Positions 42,454-51,296 of a stretch of DNA of 64,000 bases are shown here, one piece after another. The notes below the pieces were generated by a model. The model searched no databases, was not told the DNA's origin, and was given only the letters and a program-made list of their open reading frames with translations. The position numbers were made by a program, and so were the translations under genes. The stretch spans positions 3,730 through 67,729 of the forward strand of contig CAJUSO010000014.1 of the NCBI GenBank assembly GCA_910588965.1, written 5' to 3'. The stretch's first letter is position 1; every line of letters begins with the position of its first letter. The DNA comes from an uncultured Lachnospiraceae bacterium (GTDB lineage: Bacteria > Bacillota > Clostridia > Lachnospirales > Lachnospiraceae).

Positions 42454-43212
42454 TCAGAGAAACTTCTCATATTGTATCTTAGCCCTGCCTTTGCGGGTTT
42501 CCCCCATACATCCCAAAAACCGGAAACGCCCAATGGAACGGATGGAAACCAATTCCTGCTCCTTACATTCCCGGGCAATCTGGAGGCATTCCTTGTGGTT
42601 AATAAATACTTTCCCGCCCCGGATCATCTGGGAAGCCTGGGATCTGGACACTTTGCACAGGCAGGCTACCACCCCGTCCAGACGGTTGGAAGCGACAATC
42701 CCTTCGCAAAGCTCTGTCTTGGGCGTAAGCCGCAGTTCGGCCGGCGGCACCTGGCGGACACGGACGGTGGTATGGCGGATGCGGGTTAGCTGCTCTATCA
42801 GATAGGGGGCGATATCTTCATGGCAGAACACATAAGCCATCCCCCCATCCACCAAGATATCCCCTATTTTCGACCGTTCAATCCCCAAGCCCATCAAAGT
42901 CCCCAGCACATCCCTATGGCTTAACGCTTCTGCAAACTTCTGGTTCACAGGCGCAGCTTCCAGGCAGGCGATGGGATACTCCCAGGCATAGCAAAGAGCA
43001 TCAGGTAAAAATGCTATCATCTGACGCTCACTCCAAGCATATCCGCCAGACATTTCAAAACCGGAATAAAGTTCTGAAATGCCTTGCTGGAAAATATTTA
43101 ATTCGTTTAAGTTCAAAAAACCGCTGAACAGCACAATGTCCCTCTGCTGCGCCTGCCTGGACAAATCAATAAAACGCTTGGCCAGCAGTTCCTCTTCTCT
43201 TGCCATATGCAT
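42454..43212 (-). CDS. ylmH: YlmH family RNA-binding protein
   Basis: 252 aa. The C-terminal S4 domain (near residues 180-245: NRLDGVVACLCKVSRSQASQMI in two motifs, GKVFINHKECLQ) follows an N-terminal domain (VLFSGFLNLNELNIFQQG). YlmH is a ribosome-rescue/RNA-binding factor in B. subtilis and lies beside sepF in most Firmicutes. Two adjacent ATGs (43212, 43206) are possible, with AAGGG 4 or 10 nt upstream; the choice is open. Confidence 0.88.
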   Translation of the reverse strand: MHMAREEELLAKRFIDLSRQAQQRDIVLFSGFLNLNELNIFQQGISELYSGFEMSGGYAWSERQMIAFLPDALCYAWEYPIACLEAAPVNQKFAEALSHRDVLGTLMGLGIERSKIGDILVDGGMAYVFCHEDIAPYLIEQLTRIRHTTVRVRQVPPAELRLTPKTELCEGIVASNRLDGVVACLCKVSRSQASQMIRGGKVFINHKECLQIARECKEQELVSIRSIGRFRFLGCMGETRKGRAKIQYEKFL

Positions 43213-43219
43213 AGTTCCC

Positions 43220-43741
43220 TTAATACTCTGCCCTCATGGGCGGTATGTCAAACGCATCAATGATAGACGCAAAATCCCCTGAAATATCTACGTTCGGCGG
43301 GGTGATAAGGAAAATATAGCTGGAGACCTTCTGTAGGTTGCCGCTTATGGCAAAGCAAGAACCGGACGTAAAGTCAATAATCCTCTGGGCAACATCCAAA
43401 TCCAGCCCCTCTACGTTCAAGACAACCGTGCGCTCCATCAGAAGCGTCTCGGTAATCTCCCTGGCATCCTCTACAGAAGTGGGCTTAATCACGCACACTT
43501 CCATATTGCCAGAACTCTGCTTCCTCGCCCGTATCGGCGTTACCTTGGAATTGGCCTTTGTACTGCGCGCCTTCTTGTCCTCAAAATCGTCCTCCTCATC
43601 GGAAGAAGCCTTGGAAAACCCTTTGCGCTTCTTTGGCTGCTCGTCCTCATATTCATCGTCATCATAGTACCCTTCATCATAGTACTCATCGTCATCTGAT
43701 GTCAGCCTCATGACATCCAAGAACTTGTCTAGCATTCCCAT
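43220..43741 (-). CDS. sepF: cell division protein SepF
   Basis: 173 aa. An N-terminal amphipathic membrane-binding helix (MGMLDKFLDVMRL), an acidic Asp/Glu/Tyr-rich linker (about 15-75) and the SepF core (MEVCVIKPTSVEDAREI near 80, VVLNVEGLDLDVAQRIIDFTSG near 107). SepF arranges FtsZ filaments at the division septum. GGAGG precedes the ATG. It shares its block with yggS and ylmH. Confidence 0.93.
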   Translation of the reverse strand: MGMLDKFLDVMRLTSDDDEYYDEGYYDDDEYEDEQPKKRKGFSKASSDEEDDFEDKKARSTKANSKVTPIRARKQSSGNMEVCVIKPTSVEDAREITETLLMERTVVLNVEGLDLDVAQRIIDFTSGSCFAISGNLQKVSSYIFLITPPNVDISGDFASIIDAFDIPPMRAEY

Positions 43742-43827
43742 AATATCGTCCTCCCTACTGTCTAGGATCCGTCACGGAACCATCTTTCCAACTGGATTGC
43801 TGTGAAAAATACTTCCGTGGCAAATCC

Positions 43828-44517
43828 TTAATGATAATTTCTTTTCCCAAATATCCCTGTCCCCACCCGAACCATGGTGGCGCCTTCTTCAATTGCCACC
43901 ATATAATCGCCTGTCATTCCCATAGAGAGTACAGACATAGTTACATTATCAATGTTTTTAGCCCCAATGTCAACAGATAATTCCCTAATTTGGCGAAAAT
44001 ATTTGCGGTTATCTTCAGGATTCTCCACAAACGGCGCAATTGCCATCAGCCCCCTGATATGGATATGGGGTAATTTTGCAATGTCTTCCACCAGCTGGAG
44101 GGTATCTTCCCTGGAAATACCGAACTTACTCTCTTCCTGGGCAATATTCACCTCTACCAGGATATCTGCCTCCACCTGTTTCTTGCCTGCCTGTGCGCTG
44201 ATTTCCTCAGCCAGGCGGAGGGAATCCACAGAATGGATCAGGCAAGCTTTCCCCACAATGTATTTTACCTTATTCCGCTGTAAATGCCCAATCATATGCC
44301 ACCGGATATCCGAAGGCAGCGCAGGGCATTTATCCATTATCTCCTGTACTTTATTCTCCCCAAAATCCCGGCACCCGCAAGAATACGCCTCTTCCAGCAT
44401 GGGGATTGGCATCGTCTTGCTGACGGCAATTAATACCACTTCCTTGGGATCCCTGCCGGATTTCCTGCACGCTTCCTGAATGTTTTCCCTCACTTGCGCC
44501 AAATTTTCCTGAATCAT
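43828..44517 (-). CDS. yggS: YggS family PLP-binding protein
   Basis: 229 aa. The pyridoxal-phosphate lysine lies in LIAVSKTMP (near residue 32). RDFGENKVQEI, WHMIGHLQRNKVKY, and LSMGMTGDYMVAIEEGATMVRVGTGIFG-type end (read in two parts) are typical. These proteins handle PLP homeostasis without a known reaction. AAAGGAG lies 6 nt before ATG 44517. It is the usual sepF neighbour. Confidence 0.92.
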   Translation of the reverse strand: MIQENLAQVRENIQEACRKSGRDPKEVVLIAVSKTMPIPMLEEAYSCGCRDFGENKVQEIMDKCPALPSDIRWHMIGHLQRNKVKYIVGKACLIHSVDSLRLAEEISAQAGKKQVEADILVEVNIAQEESKFGISREDTLQLVEDIAKLPHIHIRGLMAIAPFVENPEDNRKYFRQIRELSVDIGAKNIDNVTMSVLSMGMTGDYMVAIEEGATMVRVGTGIFGKRNYH

Positions 44518-44572
44518 GGAATACTCCTTTATTGTAAAATATCTGATGCCTGAACCAGGCTTTGCCTGCATG

Positions 44573-45952
44573 TTACTGTATGGTCTGGAGCTCCTTTACG
44601 GCAGAAGCATCCAATGCGATATGGTCATAGAGGGAAATCCCGTAATCGGTCCCCGTATTGATAATAGTATATTCCTGGTTTTTAGCCAATGCTTCCACTT
44701 TGCGGAAGACTGCATAGCCCCGATTAATATTATAGACGCCTTTTAATGTTTTCTGCCTATCCATGGTATATTTCTCCGCCGTCTCAGGATGGATAATGGT
44801 ATCCCCCTTCTTTAGCTTGCTGGACGCAATATAATACTTCCCCTTCTTTTCCCCCGCTACGGATACTGCTATAAATTCCTCCACCACATTCCCGTCCTCG
44901 CCAGTATAACGGGAAATCACGCCATTGGAATCCGTATCCTTATCATAGGTATAATAATCCTTCGGGATTACGAGGAATTTTTTTTCTGTAAGCGCCGTAT
45001 TGGGAATCTTAAGGCCCCTTGCCTCTGACATGGACAGCTCGATTTCCAAGTACCGGTCTGTGGCAAAACGGAGCGCGGAGTCTTGGAACGACAGCGCCAG
45101 GTAATAGGCGCCCCCACGGCTCACAATGGAGGAGGCACCCCAAGCAGTGGAATTGTCCTTTTTAAACCGTACTTTTAGGCTGGTTTCTTCCTGCAAGCGC
45201 CCAGCTACCTTCTGGTCCACTGGGACTACCAATGTCCAGGCTTCGCTGGTAATCAGCTTATAGGCCGCGTCCCCGGCAGCCACCTGCCCCCTGGAAATCA
45301 GGTTATTCTTTGGATGGGCTTCCATGTGGAACAAATCCTCTGTAAAATTCTCCAAATCCACTGATTCCAGCCCGTCCGTATTGTACACCACGATGCCTGG
45401 CTCTTCTGCTGTGTGCGCATGGACCCCCAATGCACCCCCTTCCTGCCCGTCCAAGATAGACAGGGCATTCGTGCTGGCAGCTTCCATCATACCAGCCTCC
45501 ACCTCATGTTTAAAGGCATAGACCTGGTGGAACTTTTCATTGGAATAGCCCAGCACATAACCCTCAGCCACCTCCTCCAATTTGCTGTAAGAACCCTCCG
45601 CTTTAAAGAGCTGGCCGTCATTTTGCTGTATGACCTTATTGTAAAAATCCCCATTCCCATCAACGGAATATACATAAGTCTCCACCCCTACCCTGGAAGC
45701 GTCCTTATTGTAATAATTGATATAGCCAGCCTCTTCCGTATAAAATACCTTCTCTTGCCGCAAGATAGCGCCGGTATACAGGTTGTCCTGGACAATGCTC
45801 CCCTGGGTCACTTCGTAAACGGCTACCTGCGGCGTCGTGAAATACCGGAACATATTATACAGCATATAGAAAAAAACCACAAGGAAAACAACAACCGCCA
45901 TGTTGAGCCGCAGCGTCTTATGAAATTTTACGACTTTTTTGCTCTTTGCCAT
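44573..45952 (-). CDS. HlyD-like membrane protein of the sepF block
   Basis: 459 aa. A basic N-terminus, one transmembrane segment (about 18-35, AVVVFLVVFFYMLYNMF), then an extracytoplasmic region with beta-hairpin/lipoyl-like parts (YEVTQGSIVQDNLYTGAILRQEK). Many Clostridia carry this 'HlyD family efflux adaptor' homologue beside yggS-sepF, and no transporter partner is nearby, so a role in division or envelope assembly is as likely as export. It is the first gene of the minus-strand block; GAGG precedes the ATG. Confidence 0.72.
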   Translation of the reverse strand: MAKSKKVVKFHKTLRLNMAVVVFLVVFFYMLYNMFRYFTTPQVAVYEVTQGSIVQDNLYTGAILRQEKVFYTEEAGYINYYNKDASRVGVETYVYSVDGNGDFYNKVIQQNDGQLFKAEGSYSKLEEVAEGYVLGYSNEKFHQVYAFKHEVEAGMMEAASTNALSILDGQEGGALGVHAHTAEEPGIVVYNTDGLESVDLENFTEDLFHMEAHPKNNLISRGQVAAGDAAYKLITSEAWTLVVPVDQKVAGRLQEETSLKVRFKKDNSTAWGASSIVSRGGAYYLALSFQDSALRFATDRYLEIELSMSEARGLKIPNTALTEKKFLVIPKDYYTYDKDTDSNGVISRYTGEDGNVVEEFIAVSVAGEKKGKYYIASSKLKKGDTIIHPETAEKYTMDRQKTLKGVYNINRGYAVFRKVEALAKNQEYTIINTGTDYGISLYDHIALDASAVKELQTIQ

Positions 45953-46048
45953 AGCTGCCTCGATTCTGAGTTTCTATTTTTCCATAAATTCCCAACATGA
46001 TTTTCGCCTTGGCGGCAATACTAAGTTTGTGTAGAAGGAGGAATGCAT

Positions 46049-46261
46049 ATGAATAGCAAAGCATTGGATTACACATTATTAGCGCTGGTCATTATTGGAG
46101 CCATAAACTGGGGATTGATTGGCCTGTTCCGCTTCGATCTGGTGTCCTTCCTGTTCGGCAGCATGAGCTGGCTGAGCAGGATTATCTATGGCATTGTAGG
46201 GATCGGCGGCCTGTACCTCTTTAGCGTCTTTGGGCGCATCCGCTCCATCAACGAAGCTTAA
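46049..46261 (+). CDS. DUF378 family membrane protein
   Basis: 70 aa, two hydrophobic segments. DYTLLALVIIGAINWGLIGLFRFDLV is the DUF378 pattern. ATG 46049 is 7 nt after AAGGAGG; ATG 46043 would leave 1 nt. Function unknown. It is alone on the plus strand between two minus-strand blocks and ends in a strong terminator. Confidence 0.85.
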   Translation: MNSKALDYTLLALVIIGAINWGLIGLFRFDLVSFLFGSMSWLSRIIYGIVGIGGLYLFSVFGRIRSINEA

Positions 46262-46270
46262 GAATAAGAT

Positions 46271-46309
46271 AAAGGGAGTTATCGCGCATCCGCCCGATAA
46301 CCCCTTTTT
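46271..46309 (+). terminator. rho-independent terminator of the DUF378 gene
   Basis: AAAGGG-A-GTTATCG (46271-46284) pairs with CGATAAC-CCCTTT (46295-46307), one bulged A, then TT. Confidence 0.8.
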
Positions 46310-46354
46310 CTTCCGTAAACCCATTTCCTATCTATGCCAAAGCCGCGGCGGCTT

Positions 46355-46774
46355 CTATAAGGAAACGATTACCTTGCCATTTGCACATTCTGGAAGGTCG
46401 CTTTCATTCCTAGAAATGCTAAGTACAAAATCAACATGGAACTTCTCACTGATGGTCTCCAATTTTTCGAGGGAGCGCGCCAAATCGCAGTCATCCATCT
46501 TTGCGATTGTGAGGAAGCTGTCTAAATACATTTCTTCCAAATCATGGTCCTGGGAAATAACCCCGCATAAGAAACCTAAAAACTCGTCACAATTTGAAAT
46601 GATATAATCTGAAACGTTAATCAGCCGGACCTTATTGCTCAATTCATACATATGCTTCTGGCTCTTATCTAAATATACGATATTGCCCGTCGCAGATTTT
46701 ACCGACTCATTCACCTTTTCTAACAGATATTTTGTTTTCCCTTTACCCTTTTCTCCAGCTATTATTTGTATCAT
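46355..46774 (-). CDS. small P-loop NTPase-like protein
   Basis: 139 aa. It opens with a Walker A, IIAGEKGKGKTK (residues 4-15), followed by IVYLDKSQKHMYELSNKVRLINVSDY in two motifs. Databases often label this Lachnospiraceae protein 'twitching motility protein PilT', but it lacks the PilT domains, so that name is not supported. ATP binding is probable; the role is unknown. GGAGG precedes the ATG. Confidence 0.7.
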   Translation of the reverse strand: MIQIIAGEKGKGKTKYLLEKVNESVKSATGNIVYLDKSQKHMYELSNKVRLINVSDYIISNCDEFLGFLCGVISQDHDLEEMYLDSFLTIAKMDDCDLARSLEKLETISEKFHVDFVLSISRNESDLPECANGKVIVSL

Positions 46775-46883
46775 GACAATCTCCTCCTACTCTTACTGTT
46801 TTGTGCAAAATAGACAAGTATATGCATGGAAGTCCCAAAAACTATCATCTATTTTGTATGTTATCAGTATTTTTCATATGGTA

Positions 46884-46912
46884 ATTATAGTATATATTGA
46901 TAGAAGTTGCAA
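46884..46912 (-). promoter_or_regulatory. promoter of the small P-loop gene
   Basis: Minus-strand TTGCAA (46912-46907), 17 nt, TATAAT (46889-46884), in the AT-rich gap after dac. Confidence 0.65.
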
Positions 46913-46930
46913 CTGTTATTTTGAAATTTG

Positions 46931-47914
46931 TTATATTTCTTCTAACAATTCAGACATTTCCGTATAGAGGTCCTCGCGGCTTCCTGCCTTAAAGACAATG
47001 GAAATGTAGGGGGCGCCTTCCTTCTCGCTATATAGGACCAGGCAATAGCCTGCGGCATTGGTAGTACCCGTCTTCCCGCCGATTACCTGCACGCCCTCTG
47101 GCTGGGCAGATTCCCCGGTCAGGTAGCGGTTCGTGCTGGCCCAATCTTTCGTAACAGACTCCCCAGAGGCATTGGTAAGCTTTCCCAAATGGGTCTCCGC
47201 GCTGATAAGCTCTTTAAATTTCTCGTCCTGGATGGCTGCCTGGAACATCAGGTACATATCGTAAACCGTGGTGTAGTGGTTCTCATCCTGGAGCCCATGG
47301 GCGTTGGTAAAATGGGAGTTGGTGGCGCCAAGGGCCTTGGCTTCCTCATTCATCATTTCCACAAACCCCCCTACGCTGCCCCCTACCAGATCTGCAATCA
47401 CATTGGCGGCATCGTTCCCACTGCAGATAATCAGGCCATATAAGAGTTCTTCCAATGTCAGGGTATCCCCTATGGCCAGGCCGCAGGTGCTGGAGCCTTC
47501 TTCAAGCTGCAGTTCCTCTGCCGTCACTGTGGCGGTATCCGATAGGTTCCCATGCTTAAGGGCCACATAAGCTGTCAGTATTTTCGTAGTGCTGGCAGGG
47601 AACAGCCTCGTATGGATGTTCTTGCCAAATTCCATCACCCCCTCCTGCAGGTTAAAAAGGCCTGCCGCCTCTGATAAAGCAGCCGTTACATTCTCGCTCA
47701 GCACATCTTCGCTGCCCGCCACGCAAAGCCCCTCTGCAAAAAACGCCTGGGAGCTTTGTTCCTCTGCGGAAGCTTTCAGCCCGTAGGATTCCACTGCATC
47801 CTGTAGGTTATAAGCATTCTCGATGTCTGCCTTCCCCCCGCATCCTACTGCGAGGGAAAAAGATAAAACAGCTGCCAGGATCCCAATCAATTTCCGTTTA
47901 CTTATACATCTCAC
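46931..47914 (-). CDS. D-alanyl-D-alanine carboxypeptidase, lipoprotein
   Basis: 327 aa. Active-site motifs of class C/DacA enzymes are all present: S108-T-T-K111, S165-G-N and K281-T-G. It trims the terminal D-Ala of peptidoglycan stem peptides. The N-terminus has a lipobox LAVGC (C25), and the C-terminal anchor domain of E. coli PBP5 is missing, so it is probably held in the membrane as a lipoprotein. The start is GTG, overlapping the end of mgsA by 17 nt. Last gene of the mre-min-rodA block. Confidence 0.88.
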   Translation of the reverse strand: MRCISKRKLIGILAAVLSFSLAVGCGGKADIENAYNLQDAVESYGLKASAEEQSSQAFFAEGLCVAGSEDVLSENVTAALSEAAGLFNLQEGVMEFGKNIHTRLFPASTTKILTAYVALKHGNLSDTATVTAEELQLEEGSSTCGLAIGDTLTLEELLYGLIICSGNDAANVIADLVGGSVGGFVEMMNEEAKALGATNSHFTNAHGLQDENHYTTVYDMYLMFQAAIQDEKFKELISAETHLGKLTNASGESVTKDWASTNRYLTGESAQPEGVQVIGGKTGTTNAAGYCLVLYSEKEGAPYISIVFKAGSREDLYTEMSELLEEI

Positions 47915-48293
47915 GCCACTCTAAATCTCCTCTGTCCAATGACTTAATCAACAGTTCCGCCGTGGCAAGGTTCGTTGCCAGCGGGATATTATGGGTATCG
48001 CAGGTGCGGACCACATCGTTTACATTCGGTTCATGGGACTTTGGGGTCAGGGGATCCCGCAGGAAAATCACCAAATCAATCTGGTTGTGCTCAATCTGCG
48101 CCCCTAACTGCTGTGCGCCCCCCAAATGCCCTGCAAGGTATTTATGGATGGACAAATTTGTTACTTCCTCAATGAGCCGCCCGGTTGTCCCTGTTGCGTA
48201 CAGGTTATTTTTGCAGAGGATTCCCCTGTAAGCGATGCAGAAATTCTGCATCAGTTTCTTCTTGGAATCATGCGCAATCAATCCTATGTTCAT
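47898..48293 (-). CDS. mgsA: methylglyoxal synthase
   Basis: 131 aa. It converts dihydroxyacetone phosphate to methylglyoxal and phosphate. IGLIAHDSKKK at the start, YATGTTGRLIEE, LAGHLGGAQQLGAQI and FLRDPLTPKSHEPNVND match the family; catalytic Asp residues are in HD and RDP. GGAGGG precedes the ATG. Its place between rodA and dac is common in Clostridia, though no functional link to the wall is known. Confidence 0.95.
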   Translation of the reverse strand: MNIGLIAHDSKKKLMQNFCIAYRGILCKNNLYATGTTGRLIEEVTNLSIHKYLAGHLGGAQQLGAQIEHNQIDLVIFLRDPLTPKSHEPNVNDVVRTCDTHNIPLATNLATAELLIKSLDRGDLEWREMYK

Positions 48294-48299
48294 GTCTAA

Positions 48300-49421
48300 T
48301 TATCCCTCCATTCGGTATTTTAGCGGTTGTAGCCCTACATTCAATACAAGTCCAATGCCGATAAAAAGGCTCACCAGCGATGTAAGCCCATAACTTACAA
48401 AGGGCAATGTCAGGCCGGTATTCGGCATCATGCCAGTCACCACACAAATATTAACGAAGGTTTGGAAGCCCACCCAGACAGCAACGCCGCCGCATATGAG
48501 CTGCCCGGATAAATCTTTTGCTTTCCTCCCCATTAAGATGCATTCAATTACAATCAGAAGCAATAAAGCCAGGATGATTGCACTCCCCACAAACCCCAAC
48601 TCCTCCCCTGCTACCGCAAAGATGAAGTCTGTCTGCGGCTCTGGGATGAAATTCCCATTTTTTACGGAAAAAACGGTGTCATTGTTCAAGCCCTTTCCCC
48701 ATAACTGCCCAGAGCCGATTGCCATAATGGAATTCTGCTGTTGGTATACATTTTCCGCATATTTGTCTGGCTGCAGCCAGGACATAATTCGGATCCATTG
48801 GTAATGCTCCAATATTTTCTGGTCTGGCTGCAAAATCAAATAAATAAACAAGGCTGCGGCGGGGATGACTACTGCCAGCACGCCTATGATTATTTTATAA
48901 CTTAACCCTCCCAAAAACAAGAGGGATAAAAAAATTACTGCAATTACAATACTGGTAGACAGATCCGGCTGTTCTTCAACCATAAACCATGGGATAAAAA
49001 TCAGCACGCCGGAAACCAAAATCGTGGGCAGCTTATTTACCTTCTCTTGGTATTTCCCAAAAAACCACGAAAAAAAGAGGATGAGAAACACCTTTGACAG
49101 CTCGGAAGGCTGGAAGCGGAACCCGCCCACATCAATCCAGCGGACAGCCCCTCCCCCAGAGCCCCCCAGGATATGGAAAGTAATCAGGCCAAGCATGCCC
49201 AAGTTAAAAACGTAAATCAGCCAATGAAACCGCAGGATGAAGGAATAGTCGATAAGGGATACCACCGCCATTGCCGTAAGCCCAATCAAAAGCCCTGCAA
49301 TCTGTTTGTCCTGCACAGATTTCTGGGCGCTCCCTATCACATTAATCCCAATCATGGTAAGCGCCACCACGTAAACTACCAAACGGAAATTGTAATTCCT
49401 AATATGATACTGCTTCAACAT
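48300..49421 (-). CDS. rodA: rod shape protein RodA (SEDS glycosyltransferase)
   Basis: 373 aa with about ten transmembrane segments. GGGAVRWIDVGGFRFQPSE and the conserved catalytic region PEPQTDFIFAVAGEE are SEDS signatures, and the C-terminal LPFVSYGLTSLVSLFIGIG fits. RodA polymerises peptidoglycan glycan strands in the elongation complex with PBP2, which is encoded upstream in the same block. AAGGA precedes the ATG. Confidence 0.95.
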   Translation of the reverse strand: MLKQYHIRNYNFRLVVYVVALTMIGINVIGSAQKSVQDKQIAGLLIGLTAMAVVSLIDYSFILRFHWLIYVFNLGMLGLITFHILGGSGGGAVRWIDVGGFRFQPSELSKVFLILFFSWFFGKYQEKVNKLPTILVSGVLIFIPWFMVEEQPDLSTSIVIAVIFLSLLFLGGLSYKIIIGVLAVVIPAAALFIYLILQPDQKILEHYQWIRIMSWLQPDKYAENVYQQQNSIMAIGSGQLWGKGLNNDTVFSVKNGNFIPEPQTDFIFAVAGEELGFVGSAIILALLLLIVIECILMGRKAKDLSGQLICGGVAVWVGFQTFVNICVVTGMMPNTGLTLPFVSYGLTSLVSLFIGIGLVLNVGLQPLKYRMEG

Positions 49422-49474
49422 AATTTCATTCCTTACCCTGATATAATCAGAAAGCCAGCCATAAACGCCATCCC

Positions 49475-49756
49475 TTAATGGGATACGCTGGGATGCTTCA
49501 TGTCCTTAATGGGGATATTGGCATATAATGCCGGGATATTCCCTTCGTTCCCATCCAAATCGGTCTGGGTAATCTGGATATCCAACCCCTCTGCATCTAT
49601 TTCCATATATTTGGAAATCACCTGGATAATGTCGTTCTTAATCATTTCCATAACGTCAGGCGAGCAGTTCGCACGGTCGGAAACCAATAACAGCCTTAGC
49701 CTGTCCTTCGCAATATCTCCGGAGGTCTTTTTCTTAAATAAATCCAATAAACTCAT
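49475..49756 (-). CDS. minE: cell division topological specificity factor MinE
   Basis: 93 aa. SLLDLFKKK (membrane-binding), then KDRLRLLLVSDRANCSPDVMEMIKNDII (in two motifs; MinD-binding) and the topological domain. It drives MinD oscillation so that division occurs at midcell. AGGAGG precedes it, 12 nt after minD. Confidence 0.95.
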   Translation of the reverse strand: MSLLDLFKKKTSGDIAKDRLRLLLVSDRANCSPDVMEMIKNDIIQVISKYMEIDAEGLDIQITQTDLDGNEGNIPALYANIPIKDMKHPSVSH

Positions 49757-49768
49757 ATCGGTTTCCTC

Positions 49769-50560
49769 CTAACTTTTCTTGAAAATATCTTTTAGCTTCC
49801 CCCACACGCTGGACTTAATCTCCAAATCCATCAACGGCACGTCCTCCCCTAAGATCCTGTGGCAGATATTGGCAAAAGCCCTCCCCGCCATGCAGTCCGT
49901 GCCAACCAATGGCTCGCCCTGGTTGGTGGAAATGACAATCTGCTCGTCATCCGGCACTGCGCCGATTAAATTGATGGCCAGGATATCCGTCACGTCATTG
50001 ATATTCATCATGTCGCCGCGCTTCACCATATCCATCCGTAACCGGTTGACAATTAAGTCCGTCTGCTTCACCTCATTTGCGCCTAAAAGCCCGATAATGC
50101 GGTCTGCATCCCGGATGGCGGATACTTCCGGCGTGGTAACTACCAAAGCCCTGTCCGCCCCCGCAATGGCATTCTTAAACCCTTGCTCAATCCCAGCCGG
50201 GCAGTCCAGCAGGATATAGTCGAAGTCCTCCTTCAGGCTATCAATTAATTTCACCATCTGTTCTGGGGACACTGCGGATTTGTCCCTCGTCTGGGCAGAA
50301 GGCAGGAGTGAAAGGTTGGGATAGCGTTTATCCTTAATCAGCGCCTGCTTCATGCGGCAATTCCCCTCCACCACATCCACAAGATTATACACAATGCGGT
50401 TCTCCAAGCCCATAACCACGTCCAGGTTGCGCAGACCGATATCGGTATCAATCAGCACTACCTTCTTATCCAGCTGTGCCAGCCCTGTGCCTACATTTGC
50501 GGTGGTGGTCGTCTTCCCCACCCCTCCTTTTCCTGATGTAATAACAATCACTTCACTCAT
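49769..50560 (-). CDS. minD: septum site-determining ATPase MinD
   Basis: 263 aa. Deviant Walker A SGKGGVGKTT near residue 8, DTDIGLRNLDVVMG near 39, DCPAGIEQG near 120 and a C-terminal membrane-targeting amphipathic helix (KSSVWGKLKDIFKK). It recruits MinC to the membrane and is displaced by MinE. AGGAGG lies upstream. Confidence 0.97.
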   Translation of the reverse strand: MSEVIVITSGKGGVGKTTTTANVGTGLAQLDKKVVLIDTDIGLRNLDVVMGLENRIVYNLVDVVEGNCRMKQALIKDKRYPNLSLLPSAQTRDKSAVSPEQMVKLIDSLKEDFDYILLDCPAGIEQGFKNAIAGADRALVVTTPEVSAIRDADRIIGLLGANEVKQTDLIVNRLRMDMVKRGDMMNINDVTDILAINLIGAVPDDEQIVISTNQGEPLVGTDCMAGRAFANICHRILGEDVPLMDLEIKSSVWGKLKDIFKKS

Positions 50561-50580
50561 TTACTATATCCTCCTGCTAA

Positions 50581-51279
50581 TTATATGCTGTTCAAAAGGC
50601 CCTTTGTAATCGGCTCAATATAAATATTCCCGTCCTTTACGACCGCCACTTGCGGCTCGGCGGCCTCCGGTTTTTTCTTCCCCTTTTTCTTGCCAAGCAG
50701 CGTCCTGTCCTGGGACGGCTTGTCCGCGCTCCTTGCAATCACATCCCCGATGCGGATTTGTATGGGATCCATATCCAGGGCTGCCACAAAAGCCTGTTCA
50801 TTGCCGCTTGCCCCCGCATAGGCGTTGCCTTTCAGCGCACCCAGCACCACGATATTGCCCTTGGAAATGATTTTTGCCCCGGGATTGATGTCTCCTAGTA
50901 TGACGATGCTGCTCTCACAGTCCAGCACCTGCCCGGAACGGAGGGTGCCTTTGTAGAATTCCCCGGTCCTGCCGGACTGTTCCTCCTCGAACTGTTCTAT
51001 TTTCTGGCGGACCATCTCCTCCCTTAACATATCATTATCCAGGATACAGATAATTTCGATGGACGAATTGCCTGTAATAGCCTCCACGATGCGGAATTCC
51101 TCCTCCTGGGTCAGTTCCCTGCCCTCAAAGGAAACTGCCAGCCTAGCATCCTTGAAAAATGCCGCAGACTCCTGGAACCTTTGGGAAATGCAGCCCAAAA
51201 GCTCCTCAAACCCTATCTCGCTGTCCAAAATCAAATTAATGCCATACCGGTTGCTCTTCAATACTACTGGCGTCGACAA
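50581..51279 (-). CDS. minC: septum site-determining protein MinC
   Basis: 232 aa. The N-terminal domain (VVLKSNRYGINLILDSE) blocks FtsZ assembly; the C-terminal beta-helix (GQVLDCESSIVILGDINPGAKI, in two motifs, GNIVVLGALKGNAYAG) binds MinD. GGAGGG ends directly at ATG 51285, leaving no spacer, while a TTG 6 codonless bases later at 51279 has a 6-nt spacer. I therefore prefer the TTG start. It is followed by minD and minE. Confidence 0.93.
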   Translation of the reverse strand: MSTPVVLKSNRYGINLILDSEIGFEELLGCISQRFQESAAFFKDARLAVSFEGRELTQEEEFRIVEAITGNSSIEIICILDNDMLREEMVRQKIEQFEEEQSGRTGEFYKGTLRSGQVLDCESSIVILGDINPGAKIISKGNIVVLGALKGNAYAGASGNEQAFVAALDMDPIQIRIGDVIARSADKPSQDRTLLGKKKGKKKPEAAEPQVAVVKDGNIYIEPITKGLLNSI

Positions 51280-51296
51280 ATCCATCCCTCCAAACC

